A DNA stretch of 64,000 nt from Paracoccus aminophilus JCM 7686. GTDB lineage: Bacteria > Pseudomonadota > Alphaproteobacteria > Rhodobacterales > Rhodobacteraceae. The DNA is taken from contig NC_022041.1 of the NCBI RefSeq assembly GCF_000444995.1, positions 1,400,001-1,464,000 on the forward strand, given 5' to 3'. Below the pieces are notes generated by a model, which made no database searches, was not told where the DNA came from, and saw only the letters and a list, made by a program, of their open reading frames with translations. The stretch's first letter is position 1, and every line of letters starts with the position of its first letter. A program made the translations under genes and the position numbers. This document shows, piece after piece, positions 1 to 8,696 of the stretch.

Positions 1-58
1 GTAGAGCGCTTCGTTCACATCGAAGATGTCAGCGGTTCAAATCCGTTATCGCCCACCA
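1..58 (+). tRNA. tRNA-Val(CAC), 5' end outside the window
   Basis: The 3' part of a tRNA gene. An anticodon arm with stem CTTCG/CGAAG and loop TTCACAT gives anticodon CAC, hence valine. It is followed by a five-base variable loop, a T-arm with loop TTCAAAT, the 3' acceptor strand ATCGCCC, discriminator A and an encoded CCA ending at 58. The D-arm and 5' acceptor strand lie before the window. tRNA 3' ends are common integration sites, but no integrase follows here. Antisense reading frames over the gene are shadows. Confidence 0.93.
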
Positions 59-945
59 TTTCCTTCCGCAATTCCAATTGGTTATGGCATAATCTGCGCC
101 TCTTACGAAGCGTGCCGCGGTCCGCTGAACCCAAGAGCGCGACCTGAGCTTTACGTAATCCAGCACTTTGGCGGCTTTCTTCAGGTGGTTCGGCGCGAAC
201 CGGCCATAGGGAGCAGAGGTGATTGCCGTGGCGCGGATTCGCCAGCAACCCTCTGCCTTCGGCAGGCTACTCGGAAGTGTTGCTGCGCTAGTGAAATCGC
301 CTACCTGTCCGCCCGATCCGGCGCATTACCGGATTGCCGTGGCTTTTCGTCAGCTTGGAGGCTCAGGAAGCATGGGGGCGTTTCCTCGGAAAGGGTGATC
401 CTATCTTGCTGGTATGGCCAGATAGATAGTCTCCGGGGCGCCAGATAGTTACGGAGCATTGCTGCTGAGTTCGGTCGCTATGCTGCCAGCCCCTCTTCGG
501 GTTGATCTCATACGACGCGTTTGGTCTCGACCACGCCGAACGCGTTGAAACGCTCAATGAATGCGACACGGATAGAGACACCGACGATCAATGCGTCAGT
601 GCAGATCTTCCAACTCGTTCTGCGGCAGCGACCAGCGTCAGGCTTGGTCCGACGCTCCAATTGCCTCACGGCTCCACGCTGGGATCTCGCTGCTAGGGGG
701 CCTTTGCAAATCGCAACGATGCGAGACAGAGCCGCCTTTCAAGACCCCGCGTGACTCCCCGCCGCAACGGAGGCCTGCAGCCGGGCCGGAGCGCCGTCGC
801 GCAAATCGACCGCCGTCGGCGCTGCAACGCAAATCTGAATGGTCGGATAGGAACGGAAAAATTGGTCGGATCGCACCGGCCATCGCCATGCGAAAGGCTT
901 GGCGAAGGCGCTCCGGCCCGGCGCGCCGCCAATGGAGATAGAGAC
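59..945. other. Stretch without a recognisable gene
   Basis: About 0.9 kb between the tRNA and the acetyltransferase. Several short frames are open on both strands, but none has a good ribosome binding site together with a recognisable domain, and the longer frames are low-complexity Arg/Pro/Ala readings typical of chance frames in GC-rich DNA. It may be decayed coding sequence; I cannot identify the source. The last 20 bases hold the ribosome binding region of the next gene. Confidence 0.5.
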
Positions 946-1611
946 ATGACGGGTTTGGCTGATTGGGCGGGTGTTCCCCGGCCCGAACGGAAAGTGCTCG
1001 AGGGGCAATATGTTTGGCTCGAGCCCTTCGATGCGGACAAGCATACGGCAGAGCTTTTCGCGGCTTCGAGCGGCGCAGGCACGGAAGACCGCTTCCGTTA
1101 CCTCTTCGAAGAGGCTCCGGCCGACCTTGCGGAGATGGCCGCTTGGGGGGCGAAAGCGGCCCAAAGCACCGATCCACTTTTCTTCGCGGTCATCGACAAG
1201 AAGACCGGGCGCGTCGCGGGGCGTCAGACGCTGATGCGGATCGACACGACCCATGGCGTGATCGAGATCGGCCATATCTACTGGGGACCGGCGATCGCCC
1301 GCACACAGGCAGCGACCGAGGCGCTGTTTCTCTTCGCGGATTACTGCTTCGGCCTCGGCTATCGGCGGTTCGAGTGGAAATGCAACGATCAGAACGAGCC
1401 CTCGAAGCGGGCCGCAGCGCGGTTCGGCTTCACCTATGAAGGGCGGTTCAGGCAGCATATGGTCACGAAGGGCGCGAACCGGGACACGGCTTGGTTCGCG
1501 ATCATCGACCAGGACTGGCCGCGACTGCGCGCCGCCTATCAGCACTGGCTCGAGCCCGCCAATTTCGACGAGACCGGACAGCAGCGCTCCAGATTAGCGA
1601 CTGGCGCGTGA
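946..1611 (+). CDS. GNAT-family N-acetyltransferase (RimJ/RimL type)
   Basis: Predicted 221-residue cytosolic acetyltransferase using acetyl-CoA. The protein resembles the RimJ/RimL-like branch: an N-terminal segment LEPFDADKHTAELF, a central strand with FFAVIDKKTGRVAGR, and a C-terminal core with YRRFEWKCNDQNEPSKRAA followed by a GFTYEGRFRQ segment, the usual end of the fold. The frame is open upstream to 751, but residues before MTGLADW are Arg/Pro-rich and unlike the family; a GGAGATAGAGAC sequence just before the ATG at 946 supports this start. It stands alone on the plus strand. The substrate (protein N-terminus, antibiotic or metabolite) cannot be told. Confidence 0.82.
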   Translation: MTGLADWAGVPRPERKVLEGQYVWLEPFDADKHTAELFAASSGAGTEDRFRYLFEEAPADLAEMAAWGAKAAQSTDPLFFAVIDKKTGRVAGRQTLMRIDTTHGVIEIGHIYWGPAIARTQAATEALFLFADYCFGLGYRRFEWKCNDQNEPSKRAAARFGFTYEGRFRQHMVTKGANRDTAWFAIIDQDWPRLRAAYQHWLEPANFDETGQQRSRLATGA

Positions 1612-1937
1612 GCGACGCGCCGTTGCGGGGGGCGCTGCCCTCCGCCGCCATGTCGGCCAGGGCCGCCTTGCTTTCTGGTCGCATTGCTTTCTTGGCTCAA
1701 CTCTGCTGCGACGAATTTCAGCCTGCGGCGGGCATAGACCTTCCGCGTGCTGTCCTTTCTAGACGCGGGTGATCTGCGTTCCCCGGCGCGGCAATCTCCA
1801 CCTCTTCGCGTCATTGCGGATGCGCCTATCCCGGGCGAGCGGCCGACCGCAGCGGATCAGGTCGGCTTCGCGCTCGCCTTCGCGGCAGCGGTGATCGCGC
1901 TGACGCCAATGGAACGCAAGGCCGTATAGGAGCCAAG

Positions 1938-2125
1938 ATCTCCGACCCGCGTCGGAAACTCGAACGGTTCAGAGAGCTGCATCAAGGCGAGGACGCCTTT
2001 GTTCTCCCAATCCGTGGGATGTGGGGTCCGCATGGCTGCTGACCGGCCTCGGCTTTGAGGCGCTGGCCACCACCAGCGTCGGCTATGAGTTCTCGGAGGG
2101 GGCGGCGCGATGCGCTTCTCGGTCT
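1938..2125 (+). pseudogene. Remnant of an isocitrate lyase/PEP phosphonomutase family gene
   Basis: Translation from 1938 gives SDPRRKLERFRELHQGEDAF then a jump of frame, after which PNPWDVGSAWLLTGLGFEAL continues into ATTSVGYEFS. This is the recognisable N-terminus of the PEP mutase/isocitrate lyase superfamily (start, helix, then the PNPWD strand). Two lesions are visible: the expected ATG before Ser-Asp-Pro-Arg-Arg reads ATC, and one base is missing near 2009. Homology stops near 2125 and the remaining two-thirds of the gene is absent or scrambled. The rest of the 1612-2321 gap shows no recognisable gene. Confidence 0.6.
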
Positions 2126-2321
2126 TGGCCGAGCGGAGATGCCGGGGCCGAGGTGGCGGCCGTCAGGGGCGGTGACATAGTGGCAAGCCGGATCTGACGA
2201 AAGCGTCGGGGTCAGGGCGCGGGTCTTCGCGCTCGCCATAGTGAAATCGCAAGACTGGCCGTGAGCTTTCGAGCGGTGCCAAAAAGCTGAGCCAGCCAAT
2301 CCTGTAATGAAGATGGCACGA

Positions 2322-3809
2322 CTAGCGCAACAACTCGCGGAACAGCTTTTCCAGCTTGCGGACGCCGCTTTCCAGCTCGGCCGGGGTGAAGGCGGCGAAG
2401 CCGAGCAGGAAGCCCGATCTCGCGCGCTCGGTGGCGTGAAGCCGGGTCAGCCCGGTCAGGCTGAGACCGACGCGCGCGGCGGCCTCGATGACGCGGACTT
2501 CGGGCAGATCGCAGGTCAGCAGGCACGGCATCTGAAGGCCGCCGACCGGCACGCGCGGCTCGACATATCCGGCGAGATGCTTCTCGGCCAGACGCACTAG
2601 CACTTGCAGGCGTTCGGCATAGATATTGCGCATCAGGCGGACATGGGCGCCGAAATGCCCGCCCTCCATGAACCGCGCCAACGTGAGCTGCGCGATCGAG
2701 GCGCTATGGCCGTCTTGCAGGGACCGCGCGATGGTGAAGGGCTGCACGAGTTCGGGGGGCAGGATCAGATAGGCGATCCTGAGACCGGGAAAGAGCGATT
2801 TGGTGAAGGTGCCGATATAGATCGTCCGGTCATTGCCATCGAGCCCCTGAACGCAGGCGGTGGGCTTGCCGGAATAATGGAACTCGCTGTCATAATCGTC
2901 CTCCATGATCCAGCCGCCCTGACGTTCGGCCCATTCGATCAAGGCAAGGCGGCGATCCAACGCCAGCGTGGCGCCCGTCGGAAACTGATGCGAGGGCGTC
3001 AGCGAGACGACCCGCGCCTGAACGGGGCTATCGAACATCTGGCCGACGAGAATGCCTTGCCGATCCAGCGCGATCGGCACCGGAACCGCACCAGCAGTCT
3101 CGAAAGCCTGCCGGGCACCGTGATAGCCGGGGTCCTCGACGAAGATCGGGTCGCCCTGATCGAGCAGCATCGCGGCGCAAAGCGACATTGCCTGTTGCGA
3201 GCTGGTGACGACCAGCACACGATCCGCGCTTGCCCGCGCCCCGCGTTCCAGATTGACGTAATCCGCAATCGCCTGTCGCAGTGGCTCTGCGCCTTGCGGA
3301 TCGCTGTGGGCAAGCGCGCGGGTCCCGTATTCCTTCAGGACCTGCCGCTCGAGCTTCTCCCAAAGCTGGATCGGGAAGTTCCGGGTTTCCGGCACGCCTT
3401 GGGTGAAAGTGCTCGGGGGGCTGGTGCTGCGCAGGCCACCGCCCGCGACCATCGCCAGACCGCGCTTGCTCAGGCGCGGCGTAAGTGCCGTGCGGCTCGC
3501 CGGTCGCCGAGGCTTGCGATCGGCTGGCAGGAAACCCGAGAGCTCGGCCACGAAACTGCCGCTGCCGACCTTGCGCTCGATAAAGCCCTCGGAGTGAAGC
3601 TGGCCATAGGCGGCCTCGACCGTATCACGCGAAACCTCGAGCGACTGGGCAAGCACGCGCGTCGCGGGCAACGGCTTGCCTGCGCTGAGCGCGCCATCGA
3701 GGATCAGCTGGCGGATGGCGCGCTGGATCCGCGCATGAAGCGGCAGCGCGGCGAGATCGGGCCGGTTCAGCCAGGTCTTGACGGTTTCAAGTTGGGTGTG
3801 GCGAAACAA
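2322..3809 (-). CDS. MocR-family regulator (GntR helix-turn-helix fused to aminotransferase-like domain)
   Basis: A 495-residue PLP-binding transcription factor of the MocR/PdxR/GabR family. Residues about 23-88 form the winged helix (GALSAGKPLPATRVLAQSL, then SRDTVEAAYGQL). Residues about 140-490 are a fold-type I aminotransferase domain, with IMEDDYDSEF and the PLP lysine at about residue 337 in YIGTFTKSLFPGLR. Such proteins usually sense PLP-reactive amines or vitamin B6 forms and regulate the divergent gene. The divergent neighbours are two membrane exporters at 3907 and 4792, so they are the likely targets. Length matches the family and no residue looks missing. Confidence 0.9.
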   Translation of the reverse strand: MFRHTQLETVKTWLNRPDLAALPLHARIQRAIRQLILDGALSAGKPLPATRVLAQSLEVSRDTVEAAYGQLHSEGFIERKVGSGSFVAELSGFLPADRKPRRPASRTALTPRLSKRGLAMVAGGGLRSTSPPSTFTQGVPETRNFPIQLWEKLERQVLKEYGTRALAHSDPQGAEPLRQAIADYVNLERGARASADRVLVVTSSQQAMSLCAAMLLDQGDPIFVEDPGYHGARQAFETAGAVPVPIALDRQGILVGQMFDSPVQARVVSLTPSHQFPTGATLALDRRLALIEWAERQGGWIMEDDYDSEFHYSGKPTACVQGLDGNDRTIYIGTFTKSLFPGLRIAYLILPPELVQPFTIARSLQDGHSASIAQLTLARFMEGGHFGAHVRLMRNIYAERLQVLVRLAEKHLAGYVEPRVPVGGLQMPCLLTCDLPEVRVIEAAARVGLSLTGLTRLHATERARSGFLLGFAAFTPAELESGVRKLEKLFRELLR

Positions 3810-3906
3810 ATGGTCTGCCTCTTGCCGAAAACTGGCCTGTCGAATTCCGCCATTCTAGACTAAAAGCCGCGAGACGTAAGGGCTCGGGCCGGGCAGGGGA
3901 AACGAC

Positions 3907-4650
3907 GTGTCTTTCGAACTGATTGCTCTGCTTGTGGCTGGCGCGGCGGCGGGCGGGTTCATCAATGGACTGGCCGGTTTCGGGACTGCGCTGATGGCGC
4001 TTGGTCTCTGGCTTCAGATCCTGCCGCCCTGGCAGGCGGTGGCAATCGCGGCGGCCATGTCGGTGATCAGCGGGGTCCAGAGCATCTGGCTGATCCGCAA
4101 GGAGATGCGGTCCGGCATCCGGCGCGTGCCGCGCTTCCTCTTACCTGCGCTGATCGGCATTCCCCTCGGCGCCGCGGTGCTCGAACGGATCGATCCAACG
4201 CCGCTGAAGATCGCCCTTGCGGGATTCATGCTGCTTTACGGGCTTTTCTTCATGGCGCGGCGCGCTCTTCCGACCCTGCGACGGGAGCGGCCGCTTGCCG
4301 ATGGGCTGGTCGGTTTCCTCGGAGGCTTTCTCGGCGGAGCCGCCTCGCTGTCTGGCGCGCTGCCGACGATGTGGTGCGCGATGCATCCTTGGAGCAAGGG
4401 CGAAACCAGCGCCGTCTTGCAGCCCTATAATGTGGTGATCCTCGGGCTGTCGACGGCGGTCTTTGCCTGGCGCGGGTATTACACGCGCGAGACGCTGCTT
4501 CTGATGGCGATTGCGCTGCCCGCGACGCTGATCTCCTCGCAGATCGGCACCTTGGTGTTTCGCAGGCTCAGCGATGCGGCGTTTCGCAGGCTGCTGATCT
4601 GGCTGCTCTTCGGCGCTGGCCTCTTGCTGGCGATCCGCGAGGCTTTCTGA
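3907..4650 (+). CDS. TSUP-family (TauE/SafE) membrane permease
   Basis: A 247-residue integral membrane protein with about eight hydrophobic segments. It has the signature of the sulfite exporter TauE/SafE (TSUP) family near the N-terminus (AAAGGFINGLAGFGTALMAL) and a second related Gly-rich half near residue 138 (GFLGGFLGGAASLSGALPTM), giving the usual pseudo-repeat. TSUP members move organosulfur compounds, sulfite or organic acids; the substrate here is unknown. The start is the first in-frame ATG/GTG-type codon after the regulator gene; about 95 bases separate it from the divergent MocR gene, which probably controls it together with the BenE-type gene. Confidence 0.85.
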   Translation: MSFELIALLVAGAAAGGFINGLAGFGTALMALGLWLQILPPWQAVAIAAAMSVISGVQSIWLIRKEMRSGIRRVPRFLLPALIGIPLGAAVLERIDPTPLKIALAGFMLLYGLFFMARRALPTLRRERPLADGLVGFLGGFLGGAASLSGALPTMWCAMHPWSKGETSAVLQPYNVVILGLSTAVFAWRGYYTRETLLLMAIALPATLISSQIGTLVFRRLSDAAFRRLLIWLLFGAGLLLAIREAF

Positions 4651-4791
4651 GCGCAGCTTGGGCCGGTGCGCGGCGCCTGCGCAATGGTATGGCCATGATC
4701 GCTCAAATGGCCGGGTCCGCCGCGCCATTTCTCGGCTAGGTCCGGTCCGAGCCTTCGGCCCCGTGCCGCCCTTCCGAGAGATCCGTTTGCC

Positions 4792-5997
4792 ATGTCCGCG
4801 AATAACCCTGCCCATAGTCCTGCCGCGCCGCTGCGCGCCAATGATCTGATCCATCCCATCGTCGCCGGACTGATCTCCGTCATCGTCAATTATGGCGGCA
4901 CCTTCATTCTCGTCTTTCAGGCCGCGCGGATCGCGGGCCTCAGCGCCGCAGAGACTGCCTCTTGGGTGTGGTCGGTCTCGATCGGGGTCGGCGTGACCGG
5001 GCTGATCCTGAGCTGGCGTTACCGCGAGCCGATCATTACCGCATGGTCTACGCCCGGCGCTGCCTTTCTCGTCGCGACGCTTGGCACCACGAGTTATCCC
5101 GAGGCGATCGGCGCCTATATGCTCTCGGCTGCGGCCTTCGTCCTGCTCGGCGTCTCGGGCTATTTCGAGAAGGTCATCCGCCTGATCCCCGCAGCCATCG
5201 CCTCGGCTTTGCTGGCGGGCATCTTGCTGAATTTCGGGATCGGCGCCTTTGGCGGGGCGAGCACCGAGCCGCTGCTCGTCGGCCTGCTGGTCCTCTCCTA
5301 TCTGCTGCTCAAGCGTTTCACCGCGCGCTATGCCGTGGTCGGCATTCTGATCATCGGCCTCGCCTGGCTTTTGCTGCGCGGCGAGGCGGGTCTTGCGGGG
5401 CTCGAGCTGAAACTGGCAGCCCCGGTCTTCACCTGGCCGGTCTTTTCGCTCAATGCTAGCCTCAGCATCGCGCTGCCGCTGTTTCTGATCACGCTCACCG
5501 GGCAATATATGCCGGGGATGCTGGTTCTGCGCAACGACGGGTTCAAGACGAGCGCCAATCCGATCGTCACGCTGACCGGGCTTGGCTCGCTGATCATGGC
5601 GCCGTTCGGCTCGCATGCCTTCAACGTCGCCGCAATCACCGCGGCCATCGTGACCGGGCCAGAGGCCCATGAGGACCGCTCGAAGCGCTGGATCGGCGGG
5701 ATTGCGGCGGGGGTCTTCTACATCCTCGTCGGCGTGTTCGGCGTCACCTTGGCCGCGATCTTTATGGCCTTCCCCGCGAGCTTCATCACCACGCTCGCAG
5801 GGCTGGCGCTGCTTGGGACGATCGGCGGTAGTCTCGCAACTGCGCTGGCGGATCCCGCATCACGCGAGGCGGCGCTCATCACCTTCCTCGCCTCGGCCGC
5901 CAATATCCGAATGTTGGGCATCGGCGGCGCATTCTGGGGGCTGGTGATCGGCCTCATCGCCTATGTCGCGCTGCGGCAGGGGCCGCGGAGGACATGA
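4792..5997 (+). CDS. BenE-family benzoate/H+ symporter-like transporter
   Basis: A 401-residue protein with about 11-12 transmembrane segments, matching the BenE family of proton-coupled aromatic acid transporters. Supporting segments are TAWSTPGAAFLVATLG in the first half, the conserved GQYMPGMLVLRNDGF, and MAPFGSHAFNVAAITAAIVT followed by GPEAHEDRSKRW. No aromatic degradation gene lies nearby, so benzoate itself may not be the substrate; BenE homologues are also found with amino-acid-type regulators. It follows the TSUP gene by 141 bases, so it may be co-transcribed or have its own promoter in that gap. Confidence 0.87.
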   Translation: MSANNPAHSPAAPLRANDLIHPIVAGLISVIVNYGGTFILVFQAARIAGLSAAETASWVWSVSIGVGVTGLILSWRYREPIITAWSTPGAAFLVATLGTTSYPEAIGAYMLSAAAFVLLGVSGYFEKVIRLIPAAIASALLAGILLNFGIGAFGGASTEPLLVGLLVLSYLLLKRFTARYAVVGILIIGLAWLLLRGEAGLAGLELKLAAPVFTWPVFSLNASLSIALPLFLITLTGQYMPGMLVLRNDGFKTSANPIVTLTGLGSLIMAPFGSHAFNVAAITAAIVTGPEAHEDRSKRWIGGIAAGVFYILVGVFGVTLAAIFMAFPASFITTLAGLALLGTIGGSLATALADPASREAALITFLASAANIRMLGIGGAFWGLVIGLIAYVALRQGPRRT

Positions 5998-6016
5998 GGG
6001 CTCGGGGTCTCAGGTC

Positions 6017-6038
6017 GCGCGGGGCAGGGAGCCCGCGC
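6017..6038. terminator. GC hairpin between convergent benE-like gene and mesD
   Basis: Seven-base inverted repeat GCGCGGG/CCCGCGC with an eight-base loop, lying just after the benE-like stop and before the mesD stop. No T-run follows on either strand, so it is only a possible weak bidirectional terminator. Confidence 0.3.
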
Positions 6039-6064
6039 GGTACCCGCCGACGCGGCGAGGATCG

Positions 6065-7093
6065 TCAGGCCGAAAGCTCACGTCGGACGATCTTTGCCCC
6101 GGCGCTCAATGCCGCCAGCTTCCCGCTCGCCACGGTCCGCGACAGCGGCGCCATGCCGCAATTGGTGCAGGGGTAGAGCTTGTCGGCATCCACGAATTGC
6201 AACGCCTTTCGCAAAACATCGGCCACCTCTTCGGGCGTTTCGATGGTATCGGTCGCCACATCAATTGCCCCCACCATGACTTTCTTGCCGCGGAGAAGTT
6301 CAATCAGATCCATTGGCACACGGGAGTGCTGGCACTCGAGTGAAATTAGGTCGAGGGATGATTTCTGGAGCTTGGGGAAAATCTCCTCATATTGCCGCCA
6401 CTCTGCGCCAAGGGTTTTCTTCCAATCTGTATTGGCCTTGATGCCATAGCCATAGCAGATATGAACGGCGGTCTGGCAGTTGAGGCCCTCGACCGCCCGT
6501 TCCAAAGCGGCGATCCCCCAATCATTCACTTCGTCGAAGAAGACATTGAAGGCCGGTTCGTCAAACTGGATGATGTCGACACCTGTAGCCTCAAGCTCTT
6601 TGGCTTCTTGATTGAGGATTTTCGCAAATTCCCAGGCGAGTTTCTCGCGGCTTTTGTAATGACCATCGTAAAGCGTGTCGATCATGGTCATCGGACCGGG
6701 CAGCGCCCATTTGATCGGCTGATCGGTCAGTCCACGCAGAAATTTGGCATCCTCGATAAAGACAGATTTGGGGCGAGAGACGGCTCCGACGACCGAGGGC
6801 ACGCTCGCGTCATAACGATTGCGGATCCGGACGGTCTCGCGTTTCTCGAAATCCACGCCATCGAGATGCTCGATAAAGGTCGTGACGAAATGCTGACGCG
6901 TTTGTTCGCCGTCGCTGACAATATCGATGCCCGCCTGTTGCTGATCGCTCAGGGTGACGCGCAGGGCATCCTGTTTTCCTTCAATCAGCTCGTCGCCCTG
7001 AAGCTTCCACGGCGACCAGAGGGTTTCAGGCTGGGCGAGCCAAACCGGCTTGGGAAGGCTTCCGGCGGTCGAAGTGGGCAAAAGCTTATTCAT
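6065..7093 (-). CDS. mesD: Core methionine synthase MesD (MetE C-terminal-like, cobalamin-independent)
   Basis: A 342-residue protein covering only the catalytic half of MetE. Zinc and thiol-activating ligands are visible: H211 and C213 in VHICYGYG, E253 in LISLEC and C312 in TNCGM. The N-terminal folate-binding half of MetE is absent. Families of such core synthases (MesA-D) make methionine from homocysteine without folate; MesD is known to need the DUF1852 partner MesX, whose gene lies directly upstream in the same operon (27-base gap). Start MNKLL is chosen over the upstream Met because AAGG lies at proper spacing and the family begins here. Control is by the cobalamin riboswitch at 8243-8413, so expression is expected when B12 is scarce. 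Confidence 0.9.
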   Translation of the reverse strand: MNKLLPTSTAGSLPKPVWLAQPETLWSPWKLQGDELIEGKQDALRVTLSDQQQAGIDIVSDGEQTRQHFVTTFIEHLDGVDFEKRETVRIRNRYDASVPSVVGAVSRPKSVFIEDAKFLRGLTDQPIKWALPGPMTMIDTLYDGHYKSREKLAWEFAKILNQEAKELEATGVDIIQFDEPAFNVFFDEVNDWGIAALERAVEGLNCQTAVHICYGYGIKANTDWKKTLGAEWRQYEEIFPKLQKSSLDLISLECQHSRVPMDLIELLRGKKVMVGAIDVATDTIETPEEVADVLRKALQFVDADKLYPCTNCGMAPLSRTVASGKLAALSAGAKIVRRELSA

Positions 7094-7120
7094 GGTAATG
7101 TGACCTTGCATCGTCGTTGA

Positions 7121-8104
7121 TCAGGCAGAGTATTGGGAGGACCATTTCTCGAGAATTTCTCGATATGGCTCAATGAAAGTGTCGCGTGCGCGTTGTCCTT
7201 GCTCGATCGCCAGCCGGCTGCGCTCATCGCGATCATAAGCGATCTGCGTCAGGGAATAATCCTGATGTTTCAAGCTTGGTTGGTAGGTTTTTCCAGCGAT
7301 GGAATTGGCATTGTAGATTTCTGGGCGGTAGATCCTTTGAAAGGTTTCCATCGTGCTGATCGTGCCAATCAGTTCGAGACATGAGTAATCACTCAGCAGA
7401 TCACCGGTAAAATAGAACGCCAAGGGGGCGACACTGTTTGGAGGCATGAAGTAGCGCACCTGCAAGCCCATCTTTTCAAAGTAAAGATCAGTCGCAGAGA
7501 AGGCATCCTGCCGATATTCAACGCCCAGAACGGGATGCGTGTTTTCGGTTCTCTGATAGGTTTTGCTGCTGGACACGCTCAGGCAGATGACCGGAAGCTT
7601 TTTGAAGGTCTCTTTATAGGCAGGAGACTTCAGAAAGAACCGGAAGAGATTCCCATGCAGATCACCGAAATGCGCTGGCGCGCTGAAACTTGATCGCCCG
7701 TCATTGTGCTGCGGTAGCAGGATACTGAAATCATAATCGCGGACATAGGACGAGAAATTATTCCCCGCAATTCCTTCGATGCGCTGGCCGTTTTTCCGAT
7801 CAAGGATCGTCGGTTTCAAGATTTCGATCAGGGGGAAAGCCTCGGCGCTTTTGTTATCTCCGATGCTGATTTCCGCAGAGATGATCTCCAATTCGACCGA
7901 ATAGCGGTCGTTTCCCGGATTGTCCCAATGCGCCAGAGCATTGAAGCGGTTGTCGATCATTTTGAAGGTGTTGCGCAGGTTTTCCTCGCGCCTGCTGCCT
8001 CGGGCGAGATTGGCAAAGTTGGTCGTGGTGCGCGTGTTCTCGGCCGGGCGATAATTCTCGTCGAACCGCGTGCTTTTGAGCGAATAGGTGAGGTCTGTTC
8101 TCAT
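7121..8104 (-). CDS. mesX: MesX, DUF1852 putative oxygenase partner of MesD
   Basis: A 327-residue cytosolic protein of the DUF1852 family. Recognisable segments are NTFKMIDNRFNALAHWDNPG, FSILLPQHNDGRSSF and the C-terminal LTQIAYDRDERSRLAIEQ. Published genetics on this family (Price and co-workers, on folate-independent methionine synthases) found that MesD function requires MesX and oxygen, so it may supply the methyl group; its reaction is not established. The frame is open upstream to 8275, through the riboswitch terminator, but MRTDLTYSLKSTRF at 8104 is the family start. Its codons are clearly richer in A/T than those of most neighbours, a hint of transfer. Confidence 0.88.
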   Translation of the reverse strand: MRTDLTYSLKSTRFDENYRPAENTRTTTNFANLARGSRREENLRNTFKMIDNRFNALAHWDNPGNDRYSVELEIISAEISIGDNKSAEAFPLIEILKPTILDRKNGQRIEGIAGNNFSSYVRDYDFSILLPQHNDGRSSFSAPAHFGDLHGNLFRFFLKSPAYKETFKKLPVICLSVSSSKTYQRTENTHPVLGVEYRQDAFSATDLYFEKMGLQVRYFMPPNSVAPLAFYFTGDLLSDYSCLELIGTISTMETFQRIYRPEIYNANSIAGKTYQPSLKHQDYSLTQIAYDRDERSRLAIEQGQRARDTFIEPYREILEKWSSQYSA

Positions 8105-8143
8105 CCTGACATGCCTTCTGAGCGGCCTGAATCGACAGGCCGT

Positions 8144-8174
8144 GAAAACGAAATGACTCCCCGTGACGGAGTCA
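8144..8174 (-). terminator. Intrinsic terminator in the mesX leader (riboswitch expression platform)
   Basis: Read on the minus strand, TGACTCC and GGAGTCA form a perfect seven-base stem (plus positions 8154-8160 and 8168-8174) with a seven-base loop, followed immediately by TTTCGTTTT. It lies between the cobalamin aptamer and the mesX ATG at 8104, so transcription attenuation in the presence of cobalamin is the natural reading. Confidence 0.72.
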
Positions 8175-8242
8175 CGAGGCGGCGATGTCACCTTGCGGAT
8201 GGCCGCTCCCGACTGCCCACCGCAGCCGGAACAGGTGAGTGA

Positions 8243-8413
8243 TCGAGGCAGGTTTCCTGACTTGCGGGTCGTCACCTAGTCTGGCCTTCCCGACGCGAAC
8301 TCCGCGCCAGTGGCATGTCAGACAGGCTCGCCGCCTACAGTTGCGGGGGCAGTTCCGGATTCGGCGACAGCCTGACCGGATTCCCTTTTATCCGGGGCTT
8401 CCCCCGGCACCTT
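8243..8413 (-). promoter_or_regulatory. Cobalamin riboswitch upstream of mesX-mesD
   Basis: On the minus strand the aptamer landmarks occur in order: GGTGCCGGGGG opening near 8411, AAAAGGGAA, the B12-box region with GCCCCCGCAACTGTA (about 8341-8356), GCCACTGG, GGGAAGGCCAGA, and a closing AGGAAACCTGCCTC near 8244-8258. This order is diagnostic of AdoCbl/B12 riboswitches. The downstream hairpin at 8144-8174 completes the switch. It makes physiological sense: with B12 available, the B12-dependent MetH route can replace MesD. Confidence 0.93.
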
Positions 8414-8424
8414 GATCCGATGGC

Positions 8425-8453
8425 AAGATCGGCCGGATGGGGGACGATGTCAA
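8425..8453 (-). promoter_or_regulatory. Candidate promoter for the riboswitch-mesXD transcript
   Basis: On the minus strand TTGACA (plus 8448-8453) is followed after 17 bases by GATCTT (plus 8425-8430), a perfect -35 and a weak -10. Transcription would begin near 8418, a few bases before the aptamer, which supports the placement. The adjacent 8460-8696 holds no recognisable gene. Confidence 0.42.
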
Positions 8454-8696
8454 CGCGGCTGGATCGTCGGAATATTCATGTTGAATATGAAGAATATGAG
8501 GGTTTGAGCAGTTCGCTGTGGCCTGATTACGGCATCGATTTCGATCTGCTGGCGGGCGGGCAAGCACGGGGTTTCGGGGAGCACAACGGGTTGCCTTGCT
8601 TCGACGTAGACCACATTGCCCTCGCCGCAACTGCGTCATTCCTGCATTCAAAGCCACGGCTCTAAAGCCCAAAAGCAGGAGGAACGCCTCCCGCCG

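Noticed and set aside
15..248. Minus-strand frame ending in NGFEPLTSSM
   Set aside because: It is the antisense reading of the tRNA-Val 3' end, a well-known spurious protein tail.
1..945. Genomic island integrated at the tRNA-Val 3' end
   Set aside because: No integrase, no repeated tRNA end downstream and no phage or plasmid gene was found.
739..1545. Long minus-strand frame opposite the GNAT acetyltransferase
   Set aside because: Antisense shadow of a domain-bearing gene; Arg/Pro-rich composition and no recognisable fold.
4141..5670. 509-residue minus-strand frame across both exporter genes
   Set aside because: Opposite to two clear membrane proteins; Asp/Arg/Gln-rich shadow composition.
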